Positions 9,728-21,009 of a stretch of DNA of 60,000 bases are shown one piece after another. Below the pieces are notes generated by a model. The model worked only from the letters and a program-made list of their open reading frames with translations, was not told the origin of the DNA and ran no database searches. A program made the translations under genes and the position numbers. Every line of letters starts with the position of its first letter. Positions within the stretch are counted from its first letter, which is position 1. Source of the DNA: Membranipora membranacea (lineage: Eukaryota > Bryozoa > Gymnolaemata > Cheilostomatida > Membraniporidae); assembly GCA_914767715.1 (NCBI GenBank), contig OU612067.1, forward strand, positions 11,534,001-11,594,000, written 5' to 3'.

Positions 9728-12526
9728 GTTATCAAGAGGACATGATTCCCAATATTGATAGACTTGTAAAAACTTGCTCATCTGTCGGAACTGATAAACG
9801 AGCGGGAATTTAACACAGCTCTATTGTTCAACATCTAGCTAAAAAAGCAAGAGGACTATTTTACACAAGTTGAACTAGGAGTGGCAGTCACAGCAGGGAG
9901 TCACAGTCAGTGTTTCTTACCTCAATTACTTTAGAACACTCGTAGACTACCAATGTCAGGTATAAAGGCCGAGTGCCGCATTTGTTTGATCAGTGGTATT
10001 TTAAGAATTCTGGCATGTAGCCATTCCAAAGTTAATTTTGTTGAGACCCTATCCGGAGGTCCCTTATTATGCTTCGTGGCAGGAAACTGTTATGATAAAT
10101 GGCAGACGATGCCTGGAGAGAGGTGGGCTCTACTCTTTTAGCTGCCCTTGTTTGAGAAGTTGCTTGACTTTCCCTACCGATGATATGGCTGTAAGTATAG
10201 TATAGTATTCTCCACAATAAGGTATGAAAGTTATATTATTAAGGTAGTGATTAAGTATCATTATCATCATGTGAAGGAATGATTGGATTGGATGTGTTGA
10301 TCATTTAAATAGGGCTACTTACTACTTGTACTACCTACTTCTCTCTTCCACCAAGTCCAAGGAGTATCGGCTTCCCTGGTTGCTCCTTGCTTCTACCACT
10401 CACATCATTGCATTTTCATATTTAGGTTGGTTTGGGCTCTATTATGTGGGTGCACAAACAAAGCAATGAGCTGCCCAATGTTTTGATAGTTGGTAATGAT
10501 GTTGATGAAATATGTATCAATCAAGAGTGACTACTCACTCACACTCACAGGCTACCTAGTACTAGTACTACAGGCTGCTACTGAGTGAGTAATGGTCACC
10601 GGCCTACTCCAACATCTGGGTCAATGGCAGTGAGTATTTGACTGCCCTTTTGGGTTTTTTGTTGTTTGAAACCCAACCAGGGGGGGGGGGAGGGGGGCAG
10701 ACATTGCCAGAGACCAACCCAGGCTTTGGAGTAACTCGTGTATACAGTGTAAGGTGTATAGTCATGTCTGCTAGATGTAGGGCATATACTGCAAGCGTAG
10801 AGAGGGCTTTAGAGCTCATCAAGTTACTTTGTTTAAAGTTTGACTGTGATTGATGTGTCAGTAACCTGTCCAAATAACATTTTTGTATGTTTACATGTTT
10901 TATTTTACAGCCTGTATGATTATGAAGGAGCATTTTAGAGATTAACCAGAGATAAGCCATAGGAATCATATGCAATCATCACTAGACCGACTTAATCTTT
11001 GATCCCCTATAAACCTCAACATGTATCAGGATTGCATTGGTAAGACAAAGGAGTTAGAGGGAACTCCTTGGTAAGACAGTGGCTGGTTCACTTAGCCGGA
11101 TTTAAGATGCTGAGACTTCGCCAAGTAAAAGTATTTTCTAATGAACAACTAGAGATCCATGAGAATTTATACACAATAATAATGCCGTAGCACAGCTCAT
11201 CTCCTAGTCTTGCAACATCTAACTGTAAGTTGTAGATGATAAATCAATGTCAAGCATGCAACTTCAGTTAGTATCCAATGCTGTTGATAGTGATACCTAG
11301 GGAGTTTTTGCGGTATCAATTAGATGAACAAACTTCATCAGGGTGCTTGGTCACTGGGTGCAGGCCCCAGAGAACTGAGAAGAAGGTTCATTGCGTAAGG
11401 CAGTCCTCGCACCCTGCTATACTCTGCTTAAATCTATCAATAATAACCAGATCAAATGATTCACAGTGTTTTGTGCTGATCATTTTTATTTTTAGGTACA
11501 TTGAATATAATATGTATAACGGCCACAGGTATTCTGGCTCGTAGTCACATTGATCCAACTTTTTTGGGTCAAACCAAACGCATATCCTTACCCCAACTTT
11601 GGAGAGTGATAGTTAGTCCTTGGGTGAACAAAAGATATCAGGGAGTATGTATGATCAAGGAGTTGGGGACAAAATATAACATTCGTCCCTAACTCCCTGG
11701 TATGATTGTATCAGACATATGAGTTGTCCTCTCAACTAAAATCGATCCTCCCAAGGTAGTCTGGTCATTTAGCTCAATTAGACAATTCGTGCACAAATCG
11801 TTTACTCAGAATGCATAGGTATAGTTTTATCTACGAGAGAGTGATTTGGGAACGAGACCTAAGTAGGGCACCTAAGCTGTTTTTTATTCAAAGAACTTTC
11901 AGTCACTCTTGACAAAATTCTCATCTATCTATGCGTTATTCTGTAGACTAAACAGCCAAGTCATATCATCCCTGCATGAATATAGATGGTAATACAGCTG
12001 TCACAAAAATGCGTCAAGTGAACTTTCTTAGGCATAGTATAATTATTATTGTGCTTAAATTACGTTACACAAAACAAATAACGAAAAAAGAAATAAAGGA
12101 GCCAGTTATGTCAGCTCCTCAACAACAAACAAACATGGTATGTAAGAAGAAAAAATAAAAAATCCGACCAGAGAGAAAACTTTGATAATAATTTGGTACC
12201 CACTTACAGATTACAGTTGTCAAGTCAGTTCACCGATGTATTTGTTGTCTATTAGAACTCACGATTGATTTGAATCAGCTTATCAGTGGCACTTTGGGCA
12301 TTACAATTCAAATGTGCTTGACTGCTTGAGGTCCTAAACTGAAAACCTAGCCCACAAGCAATCAAAAAAATCAATAGATATTAAGACCCAGGAGTTAGAC
12401 TTCTGTAAAGAGGTCATCTGGGCTTCTTTGTGGCACTACGTTGCGGACTCGTATCTCATAGTTGATCGGCAAGTTGCGTGTCGGCATATTGATCATCCAG
12501 ATGAATTTATTTCCAACAATATTATG
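9728..12526. other. Gene-free stretch between the inverted-repeat copies
   Basis: No coding exon supported. A G-rich run lies at about 10680-10700. The bases 12403-12526 continue in frame after the stop of the unnamed gene (see findings). Confidence 0.4.
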
Positions 12527-15500
12527 TTAGACCACTGGGCCATAGGCTGGTTTTAATTTTGTGGTCATCACCTTGTCTTCAACTGTTCTGAAAGGGAAAA
12601 TTATAATAGGATCAATTTATGCAGTAACCAAATGAGATGCTCAACTGTGAAAAAAAGTTCATATTCCTGGGTTAGAGATAGAACTAAGAGGTCATTGAAT
12701 GAAAGAATTGAATGTAATATGAAAGTCAAACATTGCTACATACCCAGACAGGTTTTGGAGTAGGACCATGGGGTCATAGATAGATAAGATAGACTTGATA
12801 GTAGTCTGCCAGTGAGGGTGCTGCTGCATCATCATCAACATTCCAACAATTCTTTGACTCCCATTCACTGTAACAATGAGTGATTCAATGACAAAAATTA
12901 AATACACACATACATAGATTCTACAGATTGGTCCAGGAACTGTCTGTAGTGAAAGATCAAAGGTGCTCCTAGCTAGTCCCTGCTGGTCCTTCGTTGGTAA
13001 GATAGATAGATTGGTTGGTGACAATCAGAACAGTTCACCTGACTCCTCTCCTCTGCATATATCTTTTCTAAGGTGGCTCTATGTTGAGAATATCTGATAG
13101 TGATAACATTAGAAAGGTCACCTTTCAGTGATCAGGCCAGTGAGTGATGCTCTAACCTCAAAGTCAGGCCTAGGACCCAATTATCAGACTCAGCTATCAA
13201 GATGGTGCAGACTTAGTTGTTAACAATCATACCTCCAAAACCCAAGTTGACTCTAACTTTTTCCGACTGAGTAGTGAAAGACTATCAATTTCATGAGTTG
13301 TGTTCTCATGGCTTCAAAATTTGAAACTAGCCGAGCTGCGCCACACATGAATTGCCTCTAGCCGAGCTGCGCCACATGTAAATTGCATGTAGCCGAGCTG
13401 CGCCATTCCGAATTATTTTTACCACATGGCGCAGCTCGTCTGCCGTAGCTTACCTAACTGTGTCCAGAGTTGTCTTCTTATGTATCTAATAGATCTACAG
13501 ACAACTTCTTATAACAGCAGGGAGGGACAACATTAACAATCAATAAGTTTTTGCTGTTCCAACAGATCGGTTCGCTAACCTTTTACGAACTAGTACAGTA
13601 CAAACCTCTGTTTTCAATATTGCTTACTGGTTACTGGTCTCACTGCCAATGATCTTCAATAACAAACAATAAATTATTGTATATTCTCATAGGAGATCAA
13701 ATTTCATCATGTCAACAACAAAAATTTTGGGGTGACCCAATGCAAGCCGGCGAATTCTCCCTGCCCAATGTTACTAGCATGCACAAAATTTGGCTAGCTA
13801 GGTGGAAGCTCACATACAGTGAAAGGGTGGAGTAAATATTTGCATATATAAGCAATAATTTCACTTTTGTCTGATTTTGTTGTAGATTAGATGATCATGA
13901 TATTTTCAACGCCAATACCAAATTTTCATGATGAGAGGTGCAAAGAGAGATTTAGATCGTGTGTGATGATACACAACCAGACAAGACATGTCCTAGTGAA
14001 GTTGTATGATCTGTGAGATCCTACCTCTGAAATGGGTACAGGTAGCTTTGCGATCACAATGTTTTGTTCTAGATTCTTGCAGTCTACTCGTCTTTTAAAA
14101 CACATATTTGTGGGTTATTGCCAAAAAGACTTTTCAATTTCAGTTTTATGATGCCAGATTCAATTGCATGCATTTTAATAGATTGTAGCCTATACTGAAT
14201 GCATTGAACTTTTTTTCCTGTGAATAATCTTCATAATTTTAGGGTTATGCCAGCAAAGCAGACAGCGATCAAATAACTGTATTGTGGTAAGCTGCGACTC
14301 TCAAATCTTTTGCAAAACGGAACCAGAACATTATTTTACTAGCCATAAACATTTTGGGAAAGTCCAGTGTTTTGAGCGGTAATCCTGCCTGCACTTTATG
14401 TTAATAGTCTATGTATATTTATGTGTATCAGGGGCGTATATTCTAAAAAATTTCACTCACTGACTTTTTAGAGATGAGCATAATGATCGGGCACAGCCCG
14501 ATCCACACGCCGTAGGCGTGGCGGGGAGGGTGTGGGAGGGGTGATTAAGCGCCCTCCCACACGGAAATTTTTGCATATCGGTAGCAAAATAGTGCAAGCA
14601 GAGAGGTATTTCAATAGCTCACTGAGCTGTTGGGTACTTTCAGAAAACAACTCAATAGCAGTAGAAGATTACGGTAAAAATGCTCCAGTTATAAAGCATT
14701 AATTTGAAAAAAAACTGACCACGATGGGATTCGAACCCACAACAATCTTATTTACAGCGATTATTAAGCAGACGCTCTACACACTGAGCTATTCAGCCAC
14801 TCACAGAAATCCGTGGGCCGTGAGTGCTAATATACGCCACTGATGTGTATGAAAGTATTTCCAGATCTTTTAGAGACTTTGATGAGAGACCTAAACTGAT
14901 TTAATTCAGTCTAATGGCGTCAGAGTAATCTTGTTAAGTTCTACACTGGGTAGTAAGTTGCCTTGATGCAAGAGAGTTATGGTCCAGGGTCGTTGCTGGA
15001 GGCTGGGACTATCAGTCATGAAGGCTCCCCATCCCAGTGGCACTCGAACTCACAACTCCTGTGGTACCAGCTGCTTGGCAGTAAAAAGCAAGTGTGTTGA
15101 CCGATTGCATCATCTCACATTCACAAAAAAAAATGGGTTGATGGTGCTGATTAGCATACCTACTATTCACTACTTGAAGTCAACCCTTAGTTGGCTCCAA
15201 AAGTAAACTCTGCAACATGTTTTGCCTCTGCATTACTATAATGGAAAAATCATTATACTTTTTTTGGGTTTTATCTTCTCAAATATAATTTATCTCTCAT
15301 AGATATGCGAATAACTTATCTTCATTTTAACTTATCTTCATTCTCCAGCTTTCTTTCTTTTTACTTTTTCTTTTTGGCACTAATGGGAAAACATTCCGTT
15401 ACCGGAATGAAATAGACAGTTTTCTGAGCTCCGGTTTAGGCCTCAATTTCGAGTTGTCCTCTCTCCAGTTCGGTACTTTTAACCCAAGCCGCATAGGAAA

Positions 15501-17541
15501 AACATGCTGAAAAGAGGGTTATCTTGTAAACCGCTTATAATAGGATAAAAATTATTTTTGATTCAAAATTTGCAACATTGAAAACTCAGATGGGCATAAT
15601 TTGGGAAATAATTTTAGTATTTTGATAGTCAATTATAGCACTTTCCGCCTGTTTTGTGGACAATTTGGCAGAATCTTTCATGAGTTTCGTCACTAAAATT
15701 AAGATTTATCAACATTCAAACCTCCAATGATTTGGAAACCCTGTCTCACAGGGTTTTCAATGGTGCAGACTCTGAATCAAAAATCATTTTTATCCTAATC
15801 TTAGCGATTTTCAATATAACCCTCTTTCAGCAGGTCTTTCCTATGCGGCGTGGGTTAAAAGTACCAAACTGGAGAGAGGACAACTCCGAATTGAGGCATA
15901 AAAAAGAGCTCAGAAAACTGTCTATAGACTGGGAAAAAAAGAGTAAAAAAAAACAAACCAGGACATAGTGCGATGAATCCGCATCCATAGATATCACTAG
16001 GGCTTCATCACAGATTCAACATTAACAAGCAAACTCACCACACCTCCCAGTCGATTTATGAACTCAGCCCCTCTCCATAAAATTATCCAATGATTAGCTT
16101 GCCGATTCCATGCGCACTCCGCTGTTGAAAAATCTAATGTCAATCTCACCCCTGTTGAAATAATTATTTTTGGAGATTACAGCTATTGCATTTTGATATG
16201 TTTGTCGTCTGTTAAAAAATTCAATTTGATTACCAAAACTGTATGGAGTAAGTATTCAAAAATGTTCAGTTTTTTAATTTTTTTTTCAGTAAGATCCCAA
16301 TGAACACCAATAAACCTGCTCATTCAATAGGGTTGCTATTAATATCATGAACTTATATGACAATATGAATATCTATGATATGATAAATGGTGGATATTGA
16401 TTGAAATCAACTGGATTGATACATATCGTACAATCAAAGACATGACTCATGAGTTGGCCCTATCGTATTTGGTTGTGAAATATCCCTCCTTGTTAAAAGG
16501 GTGCATAACTCCTGAACTAGAACACCGCTGCTTATTGTTATAATGTTGGATGTTCTATGTTATCAAGCCCAGCTGCTCAGTCCCCAGCACAACTTGAAAA
16601 CAACTTGAACACACAATTCTGATTGAGTAACATGTGGCCCTATATTTGCACAAACCGATCATCAAAATCAGGGTATGAAATATCTTGTCTACATAGTACA
16701 TTGTGACATAGTTACCATCATACTAGTTGACAATAATGACGTCATCACCTAGTGCGCTAATTTCATCCCCTGATTTTGAATATCAGTTTGTCCATATTAT
16801 TTGCCCATTTGGTGACAACTTTGCCAAGCTTTAAATTCAATAAACACACATTTACCTGGGTGACAGAAGTGTTTTAAAATCAGATCACCGATCGTTCATG
16901 ATCAAAAATCCTTGATTGTGATTCGTGTTGACAGCACTCCCCCCGGTTTGATTTTCGAGCTCATTCTTCATTGTCACATCAAGTATCACGGATAAATATA
17001 ACAAAGTTATGATAAACGTGGATTACAGCTGCTAAAAAAGTCAACTCATAATTTGAAATAAGGTAAACTGTCTCAAAATTAGAGTCTTGTGTAAATAATG
17101 AACAAGCTGAACTACAAACTTACACTGAGAAAAAAAAAATATCTAAAGTTGTTAGTTCAAAATGCATCTAAAAATGATATTTAGATGATCTGCATTATAC
17201 ATTAGTGTCCTCTCATGGTTGTGGGCTATAATGTTTTTTCCTTACTTGTCCCTCAGAGTATAATTGAATCTTATACCTCTCTTAGGCAGCTCAATGTTAA
17301 TTGATTCTTTTGGATTGACAAAATCCCAACTGATTGTTCTCCAATCAGCAGTCATTTTCGTGTCAAGATATTCAGTGAGTACGTGGGCTGGGAAATCCTG
17401 GGTAGAGTCTAAATATGGATAATATTCTTTTGTGTGTATAGATACACTGTAGTTGTTTAAAGAAACGAAGATGAAAATCATAATGTACCTATTTGAAAAT
17501 CGTTTTGTTCTACCACATTTATGTGTTACGGTCACCTCCAT
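12527..17541 (-). CDS. Unidentified multi-exon gene
   Basis: I do not recognise this protein. Exons read on the minus strand: 17541-17489 (ATG in the context AAAATGG, MEVTVTHKCGRTKRFSN), 17446-17277 (contains TADWRTISWDFVNPKESINI), 16151-16039 (contains RLTLDFSTAECAWNRQANHW and WIILWRGAEFINRLGG), then after an unresolved gap 13093-13039 (SQHRATLEKIYAEERSQ), 12988-12910, 12867-12744 (contains MMMQQHPHWQTTIKSILSIY) and 12587-12527 (ends AYGPVV, then TAA). The first three exons are in phase with one another, as are the last four. At least one exon between 16039 and 13093 is missing, and the two halves could belong to different genes. No signal peptide or membrane span. The start lies only 72 bases past the stop of the minus-strand receptor at 17614. 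A hAT-like MITE, a hairpin element and the right GGCGCAGCTCG copy lie in its introns. Confidence 0.45.
13322..13448 (-). repeat. Inverted-repeat unit, right copy (GGCGCAGCTCG family)
   Basis: Reverse-orientation partner of 9627-9726 with one extra internal motif copy (three GAGCTGCGCCA cores facing one TGGCGCAGCTCG). The outer end is followed by CTTA (13449-13452), matching the four bases outside the left copy. Confidence 0.7.
14421..14850. mobile_element. hAT-like MITE with 8-bp target duplication
   Basis: The element spans 14429-14842 (414 bp) and is flanked by perfect 8-bp duplications ATGTGTAT (14421-14428, 14843-14850). Its ends are CAGGGGCGTATATT and, on the other strand, CAGTGGCGTATATT (13 of 14 match). 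An 8-bp duplication with ends beginning CAG is the hallmark of the hAT superfamily. It encodes no transposase. It contains a GC-rich hairpin block near 14490-14560 and a tRNA-like segment, so it may be a composite of a MITE and a captured tRNA or SINE. Confidence 0.85.
14720..14808 (-). repeat. tRNA-derived segment inside the hAT-like MITE
   Basis: On the minus strand it carries an A-box-like TAGCTCAGTGTGTAGAG and a perfect B box GGTTCGAATCC, with D-arm (GCTC/GAGC) and T-arm pairing. The anticodon and acceptor stems do not pair, so this is a tRNA relic, not a working tRNA gene. The RNA polymerase III promoter boxes look usable. Confidence 0.65.
14990..15115 (-). repeat. tRNA-derived SINE fragment
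   Basis: On the minus strand it reads ATGATGCAATCGGTCAACAC (A-box region) and later GAGTTCGAGTGCC (B box). Spacing and text resemble the plus-strand copy at 33258-33360 (CAATCGGTTAGCGCACTTGC), so both belong to one SINE family. Confidence 0.6.
15356..15958. mobile_element. Foldback MITE, about 200-bp inverted arms
   Basis: Bases 15411-15610 and 15730-15923 are inverted copies at roughly 85 percent identity (shared cores include AGACAGTTTTCTGAGCTC, GTTGTCCTCTCTCCAGTT and AGGATAAAAAT). The outer ends grade into T-rich sequence and the target duplication was not resolved. No coding capacity. Confidence 0.7.
16645..16800. repeat. Hairpin element
   Basis: GCACAAACCGATCATCAAAA with TCAGGGTATGAAAT on the left is matched by an inverted copy (ATTTCATCCCCTGATTTTGA, then TCAGTTTGTCC) on the right, about 150 bp in all. 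A small MITE is the simplest reading. Confidence 0.55.
16860..17080 (+). repeat. Dispersed repeat, copy 1
   Basis: Same order of short blocks as 25835-26260: AAAATCAGA then CGTTCATGATCAA, later CACATCAAGTATCAC, TTACAGCTGCTAAAAA and AATAAGGTAA. Diverged and shorter than the second copy. Confidence 0.5.
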
Positions 17542-17613
17542 TTTAAACCATCACAGAGAAATTCACAAGCAGATCAGAACAACAGCAATCAGAAAAAGAA
17601 CAAACTTGTCACC

Positions 17614-18947
17614 TTATAAAATAATACATCTCTTTTTTGTCTGCTGTCCACCATCTTGTAGGGAATGATCTTTTTGGCGTGGGAAGTTAGGTTCAGGGGG
17701 AGGAATTGTGACATCAGTTGCATGCTGAGGTGCAGCTGTGATTTCATCATCATGAGGATCACTTTGGGCTAGCAACCCAACATGGGCTGGTTCTCTCTTG
17801 TCAGCATCTGTCAGCTCCAGTGCTGTGTTGGATTCTTTTATTTCTCTTCTTGAACTACATGTGAAGGTAAAAAAAACGACTAATTTCCTGAGATAGCGTT
17901 TGCCTTCGATTCCGAATATTAGTGAATTTTAATCTAAAAATGATTGATATCTCATGCAAGGGGTTAGGACCATTTCAAAGCCACTCAAGGCATATATATT
18001 AATAAAAAATGTTCAAACTAAGCTTTCAATCGTATAATTATTGAATTCAAGATACAACTTACCAAGGTAGTTTACCGTAATGATGACAGATGCGAAGCGT
18101 GATAATGACAATGACACCGATGAATACCGCTGCTCCAAGCACACCTAACCCAATCCTCATGGAATTTAATTCCTCCTGAAGCTGTTCCAGTTTTGTTTGC
18201 CACTTCTGGTCAGCCTTATACTCGCAAGAGACATCTGAAATATGACAAAGAGTAATTACGTGGAAATGGACATTGGGGATGTGACCATTCATTCTATTTT
18301 ATGTCTATGCAGGTAAACACTACAGTCTCGAAAATTAATTAGTAGTAGTAGTTATTCTCCTTTGCTTAGTTATGATAGCTTTTTAGATAATTTCGTGCCA
18401 AAGGTTCTGTTGTCATATTCATGTTTGGAAATTCTAATCCTTACCCCACTTTCCAATTGCCTATCACTTTTTCAAGTCTGCACATGGCCAAAATTTTATT
18501 ATCACTCTCATGTCTTACCAATTACCTATTATTTATACTTATTTCGTTGTCAATTTTGAAGATTCCCGGAGCTAGGTATCAAACATTAATACAAATAGCC
18601 TTATTTTAACTTGAACTTAATCACTAGATATCCAACTATTAATAAGAAATTTATTTACTATAAGCTTATTCGCTGGTTAATACACATCCAAGATAATAAA
18701 TCAATAAATGATTTATAGGCATTTATTGAAGGAGAGGCACTCAATAAAACCTGGTAGTGATAAAACCTGCTTGAGTTAATTTTGGACCCCTTAGCTAATA
18801 GCTCTATTATTGGCTAAAAATAATTTTCAGTGCCATTTCATTCGCATGAATGCAGCCTAGTAAATAATGTGGTCGCCTTGACAACAGACGGCTATTGAAA
18901 GGCGAATAAGCTTCATATTTATGTAGTTTTGAGCGAATATTTTTCTG

Positions 18948-18984
<37 letters not shown>

Positions 18985-21009
18985 TATATATTGGAATGTT
19001 GGTGACAGCACCTTATTCTGATCTTTTCTTTACTTTGTCCCAATCAATCTTTTCTAGGGACAGTATTTTTATTAAACTATAAGACATCTCTTGTGGTACT
19101 TATGAGTGATGATTCAGCCAATAAACCCAATCGAAATAAAAGAAAACCTAGCTATGAAGGTCAAGCTCCATCCTAAGTGAAAACCCGAAAACCAATACAT
19201 GAATAAGATAAAAATTTGTCTGCCTTTTGCGAGTCAAAATAAGTTTACCTGAAATTACAGAAGACTTTGTTGTAGTGGGTTGTCTCTCTGTTTCTGGTTC
19301 TGTACAGTTTGGTGTTACGATCTTGCCATTTAATTCCCACTGTCCATCCACACAATTATGGAAGATATCACTATCTACACCTACTCTACCTTCTGTACAG
19401 CTGATGTTGAATACATTCTTATACCGTGTGATAACACCTCCTGTTACATCTGAACATGCTGTCACTATAATACATCATATTTGAAGAGATACCTCAAATA
19501 AAGTCTTTCCCCGTCATATTATCACGGTATGATTCTAAAACATAGGTTGTCCGCAGCACCTGCCGCATGCTAGTCAAATCAAGCCTTCTTTACGGTGTAA
19601 AATACTTGCACTTGCACTCATGGTCCAATCAGATATAAGCTCTAACTAAAAAACAAATTTTGCTGGACTCATTGACATAATATCCACTCAACAACCACTC
19701 TGCGCATGTGCAAACTGTTGAGGAAACCCACAATTTAGAAATATTTTTGCCTAAATGGAACACTGGTTTTGATATCTCATAACCTTGAACCCTGGGAGTT
19801 GCCTTTCTTGATGGAAGGCAGCGCCACCACTGCTGTGCTGCAGAGATAGACTATGTCACAAGGCTATCCTGCAGGCAGAGTGCTCAACAACAGGCAATAT
19901 TGCTGGCTTAGCTTCAGTACCAGCACATAAAGCTATAGAATTACCAGATATTAGTATAAGCGCTCAGACGCCTCCAAAGCGAGTAAGTGGGCATTACATT
20001 ATCAACTACGCGATTGGAATTGGGTAATTGATAATGTAATGTCGCTAACTGGCATTGGAGCCGGCTGAGCACTTAGACTAACCAGGAACATACTTATAAT
20101 CCAAATATGTAATTGGCTATCATAAACATCTGCATAATTCTGTTGGCAATAAATTACTCACCATTATAGAGCAACTTATAATGTGGGATAATGTCTGATT
20201 CGGTACGGCCGAATGTCAAGTTGAAAAGGAGAGTATTTTCAGGTGAGACAATTTCGTATTTGCGGTAAATGGGATTAGCCAAGTTAACTCCAGCACAAAG
20301 AATGATGTATTCTTTTCCATTCCAGATCTCAAAGTGGTTTTTACTAGTATCCTCTCGAATATTTATACAGTCGTCGACGTCTGTTATAATATCATCTCCA
20401 ATGGTTAAATTTAGAATTGTCAATGCTACATGGGTGGTAGCATCTGGGATTTGCAGACACTTAAAATAATTAACAATATATCCGCTATCCCGATCCGAAT
20501 CTGCTTCCCCGCTCACAGCTCCTCCCATACAGCATTTCTCACAGGTGACTGTAACAAGCATAATTGATAAATAACATTGTGTAAGTGTCACAAATTCTTC
20601 TTCTGATTAATCAGATAAATCGGGGTCATGATAATCAGAGCGGGGTCAATGATGATTAATATGATCATGATTAATCAGCGTAGATGAGTCCTTGACATGA
20701 ACTATGAACTGAAGAATACCCAGGCTTACATGGGGAGCCACTCAGAGAGGGATGAGTCCTATCAAATTCAGCATCGGCGCATGAATTTTGGACAATTAAT
20801 TTGATATGAACGAGCTTTAAAAGACATATGAACCATGTTCCGATATTCTACAATGGTGTCAGTGGGATCTCATAAGTAACCTAGCCTCACAGATGGGTCC
20901 ATGACTGAATTTAATGAAGGTGTTAGTAATACTTACGATTCTGAGAGGAGATTGGGTAAATCAGCAACACATGCAACAGCATAATAATCCGCATTATATT
21001 TCCCTCCAT
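17614..21009 (-). CDS. CUB-like / sushi receptor B with C-terminal CaaX box
   Basis: Five minus-strand exons: 21009-20937, 20548-20162, 19464-19249, 18234-18063, 17854-17614. GT/AG borders and phases 1,1,1,2 match receptor A at 4943-7491 exactly. 362 residues, TAA stop. Signal peptide (IMRIIMLLHVLLIYPISSQ), CUB-like exon with HFEIWNGKEYIILC and HYKLLYN, sushi exon starting TACSDVTGGVITR (identical to receptor A over 13 residues), then a short coiled coil (WQTKLEQLQEELNSM), membrane span (about 252-275, VLGAAVFIGVIVIITL) and an 80-residue tail. The tail ends TKKRCIIL and then stops: a textbook CaaL geranylgeranylation box with an upstream basic run. That is rare on a protein already anchored by a membrane helix. 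The tail has no detectable similarity to receptor A. Type I plasma-membrane location is inferred. Confidence 0.86.
18949..18989. repeat. (TA)n microsatellite
   Basis: A near-pure TA run of about 40 bases in the intron between the sushi and TM exons of receptor B. Confidence 0.9.
19957..20075. mobile_element. TA-flanked hairpin MITE (115 bp)
   Basis: The element 19959-20073 is one long imperfect palindrome: AGCGCTCAGACGCCTCCAA and CATTACATTATCAA pair with their inverted copies at the other end. TA lies directly outside both ends, the target used by Tc1/mariner-type elements. It sits in the intron between the CUB and sushi exons of receptor B. Confidence 0.7.

Noticed and set aside
10604-10975. 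Overlapping frames on both strands (123 and 71 codons)
   Set aside because: They span a G/C homopolymer, have no domain, and look like chance frames.
9627-13448. Definite call of one 3.8-kb transposon
   Set aside because: CTTA flanks match, but 4 bp can match by chance and gene exons continue across the right border; kept as two repeat units with the single-element idea as a finding.
14029-14093. Extra exon of the unnamed gene (minus strand, NLEQNIVIAKLPVPISE)
   Set aside because: The frame that looks protein-like does not fit the phase left by the preceding exon, and the acceptor has a weak pyrimidine tract.
14720-14808. Functional tRNA gene
   Set aside because: B box and T arm are good, but the anticodon and acceptor stems do not pair and the segment lies inside a MITE; called tRNA-derived.
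18949-18989. TA run as a promoter TATA element
   Set aside because: Long simple repeat inside an intron; a microsatellite explains it.
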